Shown here in pieces: positions 15,387-25,063 of a DNA stretch of 64,000 nucleotides (position 1 is its first letter; every line of letters begins with the position of its first letter). The position numbers and the translations under genes were made by a program. Source of the stretch: Jilunia laotingensis (GTDB taxonomy: Bacteria; Bacteroidota; Bacteroidia; Bacteroidales; Bacteroidaceae); the NCBI RefSeq assembly GCF_014385165.1, contig NZ_JACRTF010000001.1, positions 558,001-622,000 of the forward strand, written 5' to 3'. The notes below the pieces were generated by a model, which worked only from the letters and a program-made list of their open reading frames with translations, made no database searches and was not told the DNA's origin.

Positions 15387-16565
15387 ATGTATAGAATTTT
15401 GTTAGTTGCTGATGCCAGCTCAATTTTTATAATAAAGTTTGTTCAAGCATTAAAAGCTAATTGTAATGTTAACGTGACTGTTTATTCACCATTTCATAAT
15501 AGGCATATTCAAAAGGAATATCCATATGATAGAGTTTACTTTGATGAATATAGAAGTAGTGCTTTAGGAAAACTCCGCTTTTTTGGCAGCAGGTTACAAC
15601 CTTATATTCAGAGATATAAGTTTGAAAGATTTTTGAAATCTCAAAATAAAGAATATGATATTATTCATTTTCACTGGTTACTACCGGCATGGACCATTTT
15701 CCCCAAAAAATATAAGAAATATTCGTCTAATGTTGGCGGCAGCATGTGGGGAGGAGAGCTAGAAAAACTTCGATTGTTGCAATCAAAAAGTATTTATCGT
15801 TATAAATTAAAAAAACTTTTGTCTACATTCTCGTTTTATATTGGCCTCGGTGAAAGTAAAAAGTTTGTGGAAAATGAAACAGGTTTTAGTGGCAATTTTT
15901 TTTATGGAATGTATGGTTCTTCAATTATTGAAGAAATGCAGAATATGTCTATTTCAAAAATAGAAGCAAAGAAAACACTAAATATACATCCAAACAAAAT
16001 TGCAGTAATGCTCGGATATAGTGGGAAATCAATCCACAGACATGTAGAAATTTTAAATAAAATTCTATCTAACAAGCAATTTGCAGCATTTCAAAAAAGA
16101 CTGCATTTTGTAGTATCTATGACAAGAGGAGCAACCGAACAATATATAGTTGAAGTTGAAGAGACCTTGAAAAAAACAGGTTGTGGTTATACAATGATAA
16201 AATCAGAGTATCAAACTGATAAAGACGTTGCAATTTTAAGATACGCTACAGATTTGGCTTTTCAATTATCCGAATTTGACGGCTTGTCAAGTTCAATTAA
16301 AGAGATATTAAGTAGTGGAGCAATCCTTATTTGTGGTAATTGGTTTTCTAATTACCATATTCTGAAAGAAGATGGCTTTATTTATTGGGAAGTTGGTAGT
16401 TTAGATTCTGGAATTGAGAAATTTTATGATATCATGTGGTCTTATAAATCTTATGTTGATGTGTGTAAAGCAAATATTAAAATTGGTGGTGGAAAATATT
16501 CATGGAACGAGTGTATTAAGCCATGGGCTTCCGCATATTCGAATCTATTGAAACAAACAATTTGA
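15387..16565 (+). CDS. Glycosyltransferase (GT-B, GT4-like)
   Basis: This is a 392-residue cytoplasmic protein. The N-terminal Rossmann part is YRILLVADASSIFIIKFVQA and carries YDIIHFHWLLPAW near residue 90. The C-terminal part has YATDLAFQLSEFDGLSSSIK and EILSSGAILICG, the position of the donor-binding Glu region in GT-B enzymes. It likely adds one sugar to the lipid-linked repeat unit. Similarity to the classic GT4 signature is weak, so donor and linkage cannot be given. It starts three bases after the nucleotidyltransferase and is followed by the flippase. Confidence 0.72.
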   Translation: MYRILLVADASSIFIIKFVQALKANCNVNVTVYSPFHNRHIQKEYPYDRVYFDEYRSSALGKLRFFGSRLQPYIQRYKFERFLKSQNKEYDIIHFHWLLPAWTIFPKKYKKYSSNVGGSMWGGELEKLRLLQSKSIYRYKLKKLLSTFSFYIGLGESKKFVENETGFSGNFFYGMYGSSIIEEMQNMSISKIEAKKTLNIHPNKIAVMLGYSGKSIHRHVEILNKILSNKQFAAFQKRLHFVVSMTRGATEQYIVEVEETLKKTGCGYTMIKSEYQTDKDVAILRYATDLAFQLSEFDGLSSSIKEILSSGAILICGNWFSNYHILKEDGFIYWEVGSLDSGIEKFYDIMWSYKSYVDVCKANIKIGGGKYSWNECIKPWASAYSNLLKQTI

Positions 16566-16571
16566 ATCTTA

Positions 16572-17969
16572 ATGTTTCGTTTTTTTAAAGACTTTTTTAT
16601 ATATGGGGTTGCTTCTATCATGGGGAAACTTGCTGCGATTTTACTCATCCCAGTCTATACAGGTGTCCTTACAAAAGAGGAATATGGGGCAATGGCTCTT
16701 ATAGTTTCATGTAAGGGTATTATAGATTTATTTTCAAATTTAAACATTCATTCGGGAATTATACGTGATTATTACGAAACAGAAGATGATAGGACAAAAT
16801 TGATTTCGACAGGTTTTTTCTCGATTTTAGGCTTTTCAAATTTTACATTACTATTGGTTCTATTATCGACTAACTTTTTTATTGAAAAAGTCTTGGGAAT
16901 AGCTGAATTCAAAAGTTCATTTATATTAATGGCTTTATCTATCCCGGCAGGAAGTTTAATGTCATATTTTTCCATATTAACAAGGTTCAAAAAAAAGCCT
17001 ATTCAATATTCTATTGGTAGTTTTGTTCAACTATTGGTACAAATTAGTATTTCATTAATAGGTGTTGTATATCTTGAGCTAGGAATTCCAAGTATATTTT
17101 TGGGTGTACTAATGGGTGAGATTGTATCTATTATATATTTTTCTTTTTTAAATAGGAGCTACATTGATTTTTGCTTTGAACGGAAATATTTAAAGAGGGC
17201 ACTACTATTTGCCATTCCAACACTACCAGCAATATTAGCAGGATGGATAGATAGCTCTTTAGGACAAATAATAGTTGGACGTTTTATTGATTTAAAGGAA
17301 TTGGGTGTTTATTCCTTATCTTTACAAATTGCTTCCGTTTTTACTCTAATAAGTGCAGCTTTTCAAAATGTGTGGTCACCATACTTATATGAGAATTATA
17401 ATAAGGACACTTTTTCATTAGAGGTTACTCGGCTATTTTCTACTATAACTACAATGTTACTTGGTATATCAATCGTTTTTTCTTTTTTAGCTAAAGAGTT
17501 TATCATTTTATTAAGTAATGATAGCTATGTTAATGCCTCGTTATATTTACCGATTTTGTGTATTGCAATGTCATTTTACATGATTTTTCCATTTGCAACC
17601 TCTGGCATTGTTATAGCTAGGAACACTTATTACATAGGGTTAGGGTATCTATTTGGAAGCATGTTTAATATATGTTCCATGTTACTGCTAATAAAATATA
17701 TTGGGGTACTAGCAGCTCCCGTATCTCTCTGCATTTCTCGTATTATTTCATTTGTTTTCATGTGGAATAAAACCAGTAAATATTTACATTTCAAATGTCC
17801 TATAAGCCTATTAGTTTCTATAGTTATATGTTCTTTATTATCATTTTTATGTAACTATTTTTCCCTTTCTTTTACATATAGATCTATATGCTGTTTAATT
17901 TTGCTTTCATTTGTAATATTGAAGTTATATAGGAATAATGGAGGTTATATAAGATTTAATATGCAATAG
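16572..17969 (+). CDS. wzx: Wzx-type oligosaccharide flippase
   Basis: This is a 465-residue polytopic membrane protein with about 12-14 hydrophobic segments. The N-terminus (FFKDFFIYGVASIMGKLAAI, LIPVYTGVLTKEEYG) is the usual opening of polysaccharide flippases of the MVF/MATE superfamily. It would move the undecaprenyl-linked repeat unit across the inner membrane for polymerisation. Its place before an EpsG/Wzy-like gene supports a Wzx/Wzy-dependent capsule. The coding sequence is very AT-rich. Confidence 0.9.
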   Translation: MFRFFKDFFIYGVASIMGKLAAILLIPVYTGVLTKEEYGAMALIVSCKGIIDLFSNLNIHSGIIRDYYETEDDRTKLISTGFFSILGFSNFTLLLVLLSTNFFIEKVLGIAEFKSSFILMALSIPAGSLMSYFSILTRFKKKPIQYSIGSFVQLLVQISISLIGVVYLELGIPSIFLGVLMGEIVSIIYFSFLNRSYIDFCFERKYLKRALLFAIPTLPAILAGWIDSSLGQIIVGRFIDLKELGVYSLSLQIASVFTLISAAFQNVWSPYLYENYNKDTFSLEVTRLFSTITTMLLGISIVFSFLAKEFIILLSNDSYVNASLYLPILCIAMSFYMIFPFATSGIVIARNTYYIGLGYLFGSMFNICSMLLLIKYIGVLAAPVSLCISRIISFVFMWNKTSKYLHFKCPISLLVSIVICSLLSFLCNYFSLSFTYRSICCLILLSFVILKLYRNNGGYIRFNMQ

Positions 17970-18049
17970 GTTAATGACAAGTGGAAAACTTCATCATCCA
18001 CTTCATTGGCTATGTTTGCTTTTAGAAATTTACATACATACGTTTAGCT

Positions 18050-19135
18050 ATGATAATTTACTTTATTTTATTGTTGTTTCTTCTATCTAATATTAGCAAT
18101 AATAAAAAAAAATCATTTGCAATACTTTCATTTACTTTATTTTTGATAGGTTTTCTCAGGACGGACAGTGTTGGCACAGATGTAAAATCATATTGTAATT
18201 TATTTGATGGTATAGCTGCAGATTTCTTCCATATTGACAGTTTGCAATTAATGTATAGTGATATTGAATTCGGTTTTATTTTTCTTATTAAAGCCATTAA
18301 GCATATATTTGATGATTCGATGACGATTGTAAGAGTGTTGTTTTTGTTATCATTTGCAAGCCTTTATTATTGTATTCTAAACTTATCGACAAAACCAATC
18401 TTAACATTGTTTATTTACTATTCGTTGTCATTCTATTTTTTTTCATTTAATGGTATTAGACAAGCATTTGCAATATCATTGTCTCTATTGGTCATTACAA
18501 TATTTTTAAAACATAAGCTTAGCCTAAGAAATGCCATTATTTCGTCATTATGGATTTTAATTATCGCTTTTTTCTTTCATAAGTCTCTTGTTGTTTCAAT
18601 AATTGTCCCATTTATCTTAAAATATACTCATTCTAAATTTCTATCTAACAACAAGTTAGTTTTAACATTAATTGTTAGTTTATTAGCTTCGATCTTTTTA
18701 AGTAGTTTATTAGTCAGGGCTATTTCTATGTTAGATATTTCTTTTATGGGTAGTGATAAATATAGTTCATATTTGGAAACCGTTACTGTTCAAGAAAGTT
18801 TTTCTTATTTCTCTAATACGCTTCATGCTCTATTTGCTATTTTTCTTTTATATACAACGCATAAAAGAAATCCATGGCTTCAAATCTACGCTATAGGCAC
18901 TTTAATCCTTGTCCTACTAAGCCCGCTGTCATGGCTGTTTATTAGAGTGTCTGATAATCTAAAGATATATATTATTTTGGCTCTACCTTTTATATGGCAA
19001 GAGTGGAAAAACAGCAAAAATTCAGTAATGTATCAAACAATTACCATTTTTTACTGCCTTGTTTTATTTGTAAATAGAATTATGGATGATAATTTTAAAG
19101 ATGTAGTGCCATATGTATGTGAAATATTTAAATAG
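18050..19135 (+). CDS. wzy: EpsG-family repeat-unit polymerase (Wzy-like)
   Basis: This 361-residue membrane protein has about ten hydrophobic segments and a long central loop. The start region (FLIGFLRTDSVGTDVKSYCN) has the R-x4-GTD-Y pattern of EpsG proteins, and SFNGIRQAFAISLSLLVITI fits the same family. EpsG/Wzy proteins polymerise lipid-linked repeats at the periplasmic face. It is the only polymerase candidate in the locus. It is preceded by an 80-base gap without a clear signal and followed after five bases by a glycosyltransferase. Confidence 0.83.
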   Translation: MIIYFILLLFLLSNISNNKKKSFAILSFTLFLIGFLRTDSVGTDVKSYCNLFDGIAADFFHIDSLQLMYSDIEFGFIFLIKAIKHIFDDSMTIVRVLFLLSFASLYYCILNLSTKPILTLFIYYSLSFYFFSFNGIRQAFAISLSLLVITIFLKHKLSLRNAIISSLWILIIAFFFHKSLVVSIIVPFILKYTHSKFLSNNKLVLTLIVSLLASIFLSSLLVRAISMLDISFMGSDKYSSYLETVTVQESFSYFSNTLHALFAIFLLYTTHKRNPWLQIYAIGTLILVLLSPLSWLFIRVSDNLKIYIILALPFIWQEWKNSKNSVMYQTITIFYCLVLFVNRIMDDNFKDVVPYVCEIFK

Positions 19136-19140
19136 AAAGT

Positions 19141-19974
19141 ATGAGAATAACACTGATACAGACAGCTGGAAATAGACGTAATGAATTAATACGCTTTATC
19201 TCTACACTACATTTACAATTACATGATGCAAGTTTTGATATAGAATACATATTCGTTGATCAAGCAGATAATAGAGATTTGTTTGTGGATATTGAAAAAA
19301 GACTGCATTTTGTATATATAAAGACCGATAAATGTTCGTTAAGTCATGCACGTAATTTGGCCATTCCTAAAATAACAGGGGATATAGTATCCTTTCCCGA
19401 TGATGATTGTTGGTATCCAAAAAATCTTTTGAAAAAAGTCATAGACGTATTTATGGATAATATATACGATGGGGTTACAGGTGTGGTTACAAATGAGAAT
19501 GGTATTAAATACAATAAGTATCCTGTTAGCTCTAAAGAATTATCAAGGAATAACCTCTGTGGAGCATCATCAATATGTATGTTTTTAAAGTATGATAAAT
19601 CTTTGACGTTTGATGAAAATATAGGAGTAGGCTCTAAATATGGAATAGGGTCAGGAGAAGAAAGTGATTATTTGATAAGATACATGGGAAAGAATCATAA
19701 GGTTCTATTCACTCCTCTATTAATAGTTCATCATCCGATACACGCATTGTCAAGAACCGATAAATACTTACAAAAGACATATTTATATGCTATAGGAACT
19801 GGATATATTGCCAAGAAGAATCATTTGAATATGCTATATATTTTTAGTCTTTTATTTCGACCGTCTTTGGGTATTCTGCTGTTTCTGTTAAAAGCAGATT
19901 TTTATATGGCGAAAAGATCTTTGAGCATTTTGAGAGGAAGGATAAAAGGTTTAGCTACTCCTATTATAAAATAA
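19141..19974 (+). CDS. GT2-family glycosyltransferase
   Basis: This is a 277-residue GT-A enzyme. The N-terminus RITLIQTAGNRRNELIRFIS and the acidic motif VSFPDDDCWYPKNLL (about residues 80-95) mark a family 2 transferase with a DxD-type metal site. The later stretch IGSGEESDYLIRYMG fits the catalytic ED region. A hydrophobic segment near residues 235-255 may contact the membrane. It likely adds a sugar to the growing repeat unit; the substrate is unknown. Confidence 0.85.
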   Translation: MRITLIQTAGNRRNELIRFISTLHLQLHDASFDIEYIFVDQADNRDLFVDIEKRLHFVYIKTDKCSLSHARNLAIPKITGDIVSFPDDDCWYPKNLLKKVIDVFMDNIYDGVTGVVTNENGIKYNKYPVSSKELSRNNLCGASSICMFLKYDKSLTFDENIGVGSKYGIGSGEESDYLIRYMGKNHKVLFTPLLIVHHPIHALSRTDKYLQKTYLYAIGTGYIAKKNHLNMLYIFSLLFRPSLGILLFLLKADFYMAKRSLSILRGRIKGLATPIIK

Positions 19975-20071
19975 TATGAAGTTTAGGTTGTGCTATTTGA
20001 AACAGGTAATTTAATTTTTGAATTTTAAATTTTCCCTCATTTATATTCACGATAATATCATTAGTCTAAAT

Positions 20072-21235
20072 ATGAATATACTTTTTTTATATAGAATATA
20101 CCCCAGTTATGGAGGTGTTGAGGTGGTGACTACTGTGCTGGCGAATGAGTTTATAAAAGATGGACATAGAGTTACAATAGCATCTTTTGAGAGAGGAAAA
20201 GAAGGGCTTTTAGAGCAATTGGACAAGCGTGTCTTTTTATTACATCTTAATAGAAGTGTCTTATCTTTACACAATATGAGAAGGATGAAATGTTATTGCA
20301 AGGTTAATAATATAGATGTTATTATTAATCAATGGGGGCTTCCTTTTTATACATCTTTATTTTTGAAAATTGCAGTTCCCAATATACCTCTAATTTCTGA
20401 ACTCCATGGCTCCCCTACTGTTACAAAAACACTATTGACAACTAAAGAGAAAATATTCATGTCTAAGACTGTATTTGATAAATTAAAGCATCGTCTGGTT
20501 TTATTTTTCAAACGATGTGTAATAAAATATGGGCTTAGATATAATTTGAGAGTAAATGATGCATATATTCTTTTATCACCATCATTTATTCCTGTCCTAG
20601 AAACATTTATTGGAAAACACAACAATAAAATACTGTATGCGATAGGAAATCCTATAACGGTTAAAACTGACTATAATAACTATTCTACAGAAAAGACCAA
20701 AACCTTACTATACGTTGGACGAATGGATTATGCTAATAAAAGAGTTGACAGAGTTGTTGATTTTTGGATTAGATGTCATAATAGATTACCAGAATGGAAT
20801 ATGGTTTTAATAGGAGATGGACCATATAGGCAAGCATTAGAAGAAAAGGCTAAAAATTTACCTAGAATAGAATTTAAACCTTTTGCTGTAGATCCCCCCA
20901 TTGAATTTTATAAAAAAGCCTCTATCTTATTGTTAACTTCTGATTTGGAGGGATTTGGACTGGTAGTGATTGAGGCAATGAGTTATGGTGTAGTTCCTGT
21001 TGTTTATGGCTCTTATGAAGCTATTTATGACATTATTGATGCAGGGAAGAATGGTATAATAACAGGTTATCCTTTTAATGAGGAGGAATTTGACAATAGT
21101 GTTATATCACTGTGTAATGATAATAAACAAAGAGAATTGCTGGCAAACATGGCAGTAGAAAAAAGTCTTGTATTCTCAATAGACTCTATAAAGACACAAT
21201 GGTATACTATTATCAATAATATAATAACAATCTGA
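20072..21235 (+). CDS. GT4-family glycosyltransferase
   Basis: This is a 387-residue GT-B enzyme starting at MNILFLYRIYPSYGGVEVVT. The open frame extends upstream to a TTG at 20018, but that stretch is not protein-like. The GT4 donor motif is clear in SILLLTSDLEGFGLVVIEAM followed by SYGVVPVV, and LLYVGRMDYANKRVD marks the start of the second domain. It is a retaining transferase of the capsule assembly pathway; the sugar is unknown. It lies 97 bases after the GT2 gene, with an AT-rich gap holding nothing recognisable. Confidence 0.9.
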   Translation: MNILFLYRIYPSYGGVEVVTTVLANEFIKDGHRVTIASFERGKEGLLEQLDKRVFLLHLNRSVLSLHNMRRMKCYCKVNNIDVIINQWGLPFYTSLFLKIAVPNIPLISELHGSPTVTKTLLTTKEKIFMSKTVFDKLKHRLVLFFKRCVIKYGLRYNLRVNDAYILLSPSFIPVLETFIGKHNNKILYAIGNPITVKTDYNNYSTEKTKTLLYVGRMDYANKRVDRVVDFWIRCHNRLPEWNMVLIGDGPYRQALEEKAKNLPRIEFKPFAVDPPIEFYKKASILLLTSDLEGFGLVVIEAMSYGVVPVVYGSYEAIYDIIDAGKNGIITGYPFNEEEFDNSVISLCNDNKQRELLANMAVEKSLVFSIDSIKTQWYTIINNIITI

Positions 21236-21242
21236 TTTTAGC

Positions 21243-22256
21243 ATGAAAGTAGGTTTGTTTACATCTGTATTTTTTAACAATATAGGTAATGCATTTATAG
21301 ATTTAGGAACAGAGGTTCAGATAAAGGCTGCTTTGCCCAAAGGAGCCGAAATAATTAAAGTTAGTCAATGCGCTAATTTTGCAGCCTCATTGGGCAGAAT
21401 GTTCGCAATAAAAGAAAATCCTATTGTATATTGGTTTTGGATAAGAATAATGCAAAAATTTGTCAATCAACTCCATGATAAGACTTATAAAGCTGTTAGT
21501 ACATTAGATGTACTTAGTCCTGCAAAAATTGCAAAGATAGATTATCTCGTAATCCCCGGATGTGTTTTAACAGTCCCATTCTTTGTGATTTTTGGTAAAT
21601 TTTTGGAAGAAAAGAAAAAGCAAGGATGCAAGCTGATTTTTTGGGGCGCAAGTGGTAATTATTATACAACGGAAGAACAAGATTGTACACGAGAGTGGCT
21701 CAATAAATTAAAGCCATATGCAATATCTTTTAGAGATAGTGTAGCATACAATCACTATCACACATATGCAGATAAAGTATTCAATGGTATAGATAATGTA
21801 TTTTTTGTAAACCGCATTGGGGTACCAAAAACAGAAACGACATTAGATCCTTATGTAATACTTAATTTTGATCTTCCAAAGAATAAAAATATAAAGAAGC
21901 AATTAGCTGATAATCTAGGCAATAATATAATATATACCGATCATAAGCCATATCCATACTCTCAAATTAGTAAATTAGCCAAAAGAAATATTATTTGTTC
22001 TGATTATCCGTTAGACTATTTGTTTTTATACAACAATGTAAAAGAAACATATTCTGACAGGGTTCATGCATGTATACCTACTCTTTCCTTTGGTAATAAA
22101 GCTAGAATCTATTCTGATAGTCCAAGAATTGCCCTTTTTGAAAATGTAGGTATAGATTTGGAGGCTTTAAAAAGCAAGCCTGTATCATTGGATCCTCAAC
22201 AACTTTATGATCTTCAAGAAAAACAAATTTCGTTTTTAAGAAATATCTTAGTATAG
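21243..22256 (+). CDS. Polysaccharide pyruvyl transferase family protein
   Basis: This 337-residue protein has the general plan of the family (PF04230). The N-terminus has NNIGNAFIDLGTEVQIKAAL, the middle has LIFWGASGNYYTTEEQDCTR and SFRDSVAYNHY, and the C-terminal half has YSDRVHACIPTLSFGNKARI, the typical SDRxHaxI region. Members transfer pyruvate from phosphoenolpyruvate to sugars as a ketal, adding a negative charge. This fits a charged capsule. Some members have other or unknown roles, so the reaction is likely rather than proven. It is followed by a 69-base gap. Confidence 0.83.
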   Translation: MKVGLFTSVFFNNIGNAFIDLGTEVQIKAALPKGAEIIKVSQCANFAASLGRMFAIKENPIVYWFWIRIMQKFVNQLHDKTYKAVSTLDVLSPAKIAKIDYLVIPGCVLTVPFFVIFGKFLEEKKKQGCKLIFWGASGNYYTTEEQDCTREWLNKLKPYAISFRDSVAYNHYHTYADKVFNGIDNVFFVNRIGVPKTETTLDPYVILNFDLPKNKNIKKQLADNLGNNIIYTDHKPYPYSQISKLAKRNIICSDYPLDYLFLYNNVKETYSDRVHACIPTLSFGNKARIYSDSPRIALFENVGIDLEALKSKPVSLDPQQLYDLQEKQISFLRNILV

Positions 22257-22325
22257 CTGATAAATCACATTCTAATTTTTTCTTTTATAGAATAAAGCAA
22301 CAATAGTGATAATAAATCCATAGAT

Positions 22326-23051
22326 ATGATCAAACAAATTTACCAAATTTTTTATGATAAACTCCCCAATACTCTTAATGATATTTTACCTGTATATGAT
22401 AGATGTAAATTAGTAACATGTCTGAACCCGTATTATCTGGTAAAGCTAACCCCTATAGACTATTCATTGTATGAAAACTTTGACTACATTCCTTCAGATG
22501 GGATGGGACCAATTAAGTTAAATAAATATTGCGGTCATCAGAAATCCATTAGATTATCTTTTGACTTGTCTGCAATGGCTGGTCCTGTTTTTCGAGATAT
22601 GATATCCCACAATGAAAGTATGTATGTGTTAGGAGCAAAACCAGGTGAGGTGGATAAGTCAGTACAAACTATAAAGCAAAATTTTGAAGGAATCAAAATT
22701 GCAGGTTTTCATCATGGTTACATTAATGACTCTAAACAGCAAATTATTGAGGAGATTAAAATGAGTGGCGCTAAAGTGGTTATTATTGGTATGGGGGCTC
22801 CCATGCAAGATGAGATGGCAGTATTGCTTAAAAATAGTGGTTATATTGGATCTGTGTATACTTGTGGTGGTTTTATACACCAAATACAAGAAAATATAAT
22901 GTCATTTCCGGAATGGTCTAATAAATTAGGGCTACGTTGGATGTACCGTTTATTTACACAAAGAGGGATGCTTAAGCGATTACTCCAAACTTATCCAAAA
23001 TTCGTCATTACCTATGTCTGGTTTCTCCTATTTCAAATAAAGAAGACATAA
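22326..23051 (+). CDS. WecG/TagA/CpsF-family glycosyltransferase (GT26)
   Basis: This is a 241-residue protein. The GT26 signatures are FDYIPSDGMGPIKLNKYCG near residue 50, VVIIGMGAPMQDEMA near 150 and VYTCGGFIHQ with WSNKLGLRWMYRLF near 178-218. GT26 enzymes such as WecG and TagA add a sugar, usually ManNAc or a derivative, to a lipid-linked GlcNAc. Here it may add the second sugar of the repeat unit, on the lipid product of the last gene of the locus. It is AT-rich like its upstream neighbours. Confidence 0.9.
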   Translation: MIKQIYQIFYDKLPNTLNDILPVYDRCKLVTCLNPYYLVKLTPIDYSLYENFDYIPSDGMGPIKLNKYCGHQKSIRLSFDLSAMAGPVFRDMISHNESMYVLGAKPGEVDKSVQTIKQNFEGIKIAGFHHGYINDSKQQIIEEIKMSGAKVVIIGMGAPMQDEMAVLLKNSGYIGSVYTCGGFIHQIQENIMSFPEWSNKLGLRWMYRLFTQRGMLKRLLQTYPKFVITYVWFLLFQIKKT

Positions 23052-23116
23052 ACTCTCAATCTCAACATAATCATATCATTGATTTTGGGAAAGTTTAATC
23101 TATAGATAATAAATAA

Positions 23117-24073
23117 ATGAACATACTTATCACAGGTATCCACGGCTTCGTGGGCACCAATTTTGCCATGTCCCTCAAGCAGCATGTGCTTTATGGATTG
23201 GATATCATTGCTCCTCCAAAAAATGGAGTAGTTAAAACCTTTTCATGGAAAGATATCGAAACTACTTCTTACCCTTTACAATCACTACCTCCATTCGATG
23301 CTATCATCCACTTAGCAGGCAAGGCTCATGATACCAAGAACCAATCAGCTGCACAGTCTTATTTTGATATCAACACTGGTCTTACCCAGAAGATATTCGA
23401 TTTCTTTTTGGAATCGTCAGCCAAGAAGTTCATCTTTTTTAGCTCTGTGAAAGCTGCTGCTGACAGTGTGGCAGGAAATATGTTGACTGAAGATGTAATT
23501 CCCACACCGGTTGGCCCTTATGGGGAAAGTAAAATCAGGGCGGAAGAGTATATACGACAGCATCTTTCAAAAGAGAAGCAAGTTTACATTCTTCGTCCTT
23601 GCATGATTCATGGCCCCGGAAATAAGGGGAATCTGAACTTACTTTATAATGTAGTGAAGAAGGGTATTCCATGGCCCTTGGGCGATTTTGAAAATCGTCG
23701 TTCGTTTACTTCGATAGATAATCTTTGCTATGTACTAGAGGGGCTGTTGACCAGGGATGTAGCAAGTGGTATCTACCATATGGGTGATGATGAAGCAATG
23801 TCTACCAATGAATTGATCGAGACGATGTGTGAAGTGATGGGAAAGAAGCCACATATCTGGAAGATGAACCGTAGAATGATGGAAGGGTGTGCCGAATTGG
23901 GTACGTTACTGCATTTGCCTTTAAATACAGAGCGTCTTCGTAAGCTTACGGAGAATTATGTTGTGAGTAATGCTAAAATAAAAAAGGCATTGGGTATTGA
24001 AAAAATGCCATTTACGGCAAAAGAAGGATTGGTGAAAACGATTCGAAGCTTTCTAGACTCTGGAAAAATATAA
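23117..24073 (+). CDS. NAD-dependent sugar epimerase/dehydratase (SDR)
   Basis: This 318-residue extended SDR opens with ILITGIHGFVGTNFA (GxxGxxG type). It has IIHLAGKAHDTKNQSA, a Ser/Tyr/Lys active site in FFSSVKAAAD and VGPYGESKIRAEEY (YxxxK), and RSFTSIDNLCYVLEGLL. Such proteins accompany the initiating transferase in Bacteroides capsule loci. They probably make a 6-deoxy-HexNAc nucleotide (FucNAc or QuiNAc type) for it. Base composition rises here compared with the genes before it, suggesting that this gene and the next form an older, shared block. Confidence 0.86.
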   Translation: MNILITGIHGFVGTNFAMSLKQHVLYGLDIIAPPKNGVVKTFSWKDIETTSYPLQSLPPFDAIIHLAGKAHDTKNQSAAQSYFDINTGLTQKIFDFFLESSAKKFIFFSSVKAAADSVAGNMLTEDVIPTPVGPYGESKIRAEEYIRQHLSKEKQVYILRPCMIHGPGNKGNLNLLYNVVKKGIPWPLGDFENRRSFTSIDNLCYVLEGLLTRDVASGIYHMGDDEAMSTNELIETMCEVMGKKPHIWKMNRRMMEGCAELGTLLHLPLNTERLRKLTENYVVSNAKIKKALGIEKMPFTAKEGLVKTIRSFLDSGKI

Positions 24074-24103
24074 CGGGATTACGTATAATAAAAACAATAG
24101 GTT

Positions 24104-25048
24104 ATGTATTATCTTATCATATTGGTTCTGCTATTTCTGGCAGAACTTTTTTATTTCCGTATAGCCGATAAATGCAATATAATCGATAAGCCCAATGAGC
24201 GTAGTTCGCATACCCGGATTACTTTGCGCGGAGGCGGGATAATTTTCTATTTTGGTGCTTTGGTCTTTTTTCTGACGAACAGTTTCGAATATCCTTGGTT
24301 TATATTGGCTTTGACTTTGATTACCTTTATCAGTTTTGTGGATGACATTCGTTCCACTTCTCAAGGTTTGCGCTTGGCGTTTCATTTCTCGGCCATGGCA
24401 TTGATGTTCTACCAGTGGGGAATGTTTGCCTTACCTTGGTGGACTATCCTTGTGGCACTGATAGTCTGTACGGGTATCATTAATGCATATAACTTCATGG
24501 ATGGCATCAACGGGATTACCGGTGGCTATTCGCTTGTCGTTCTATTGGCATTGGCATATATCAATAAAATGATTGTACCGTTCGTGGAACAAGGATTGAT
24601 TTATACGATAATATGTGCAGTATTCGTATTCAACTTCTTCAATTTCCGGAAGAAAGCGAAATGCTTTGCGGGCGATGTGGGCTCGGTAAGTATTGCTTTT
24701 ATCATTTTGTTTCTAATAGGCAGATTGATAATTAAGACAGAAAATTTCAGTTGGATGATTCTGCTTGTTGTTTATGGGGTAGATAGCGTGTTGACTATCA
24801 TTCATCGCCTGATGCTTCATGAAAACATCGGTTTGCCACATCGGAAACATCTGTATCAAATTATGGCGAACGAATTGAAAATACCCCATCAAATGGTTTC
24901 ATCGGTCTATATGGCAGTGCAAGCTGTGATTATTGTGGGGTATCTATATCTCAGACAGGAAGGTTATTGGTATCTGTTGGGAAGCATTTTAGTACTGACT
25001 GCCATCTATATTGGGTTTATGCATAAATACTTTCATTTACATAGGTGA
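24104..25048 (+). CDS. Undecaprenyl-phosphate sugar-1-phosphate transferase (WecA/MraY family)
   Basis: This is a 314-residue membrane enzyme with about ten helices. The hallmark motifs are present: IDKPNERSSHTR near residue 25, FVDDIRSTSQGLRL near 78-92, AYNFMDGINGITGGYS near 127, and CFAGDVGSVSIAF with LPHRKHLYQ later. It starts repeat-unit synthesis by transferring a HexNAc-1-phosphate to undecaprenyl phosphate. The closing position in the operon, after a paired epimerase, is typical of Bacteroides capsule loci. The acceptor and reaction type are well supported; the sugar is inferred to be the epimerase product. Confidence 0.91.
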   Translation: MYYLIILVLLFLAELFYFRIADKCNIIDKPNERSSHTRITLRGGGIIFYFGALVFFLTNSFEYPWFILALTLITFISFVDDIRSTSQGLRLAFHFSAMALMFYQWGMFALPWWTILVALIVCTGIINAYNFMDGINGITGGYSLVVLLALAYINKMIVPFVEQGLIYTIICAVFVFNFFNFRKKAKCFAGDVGSVSIAFIILFLIGRLIIKTENFSWMILLVVYGVDSVLTIIHRLMLHENIGLPHRKHLYQIMANELKIPHQMVSSVYMAVQAVIIVGYLYLRQEGYWYLLGSILVLTAIYIGFMHKYFHLHR

Positions 25049-25063
25049 GATGAGGAGGTCATT

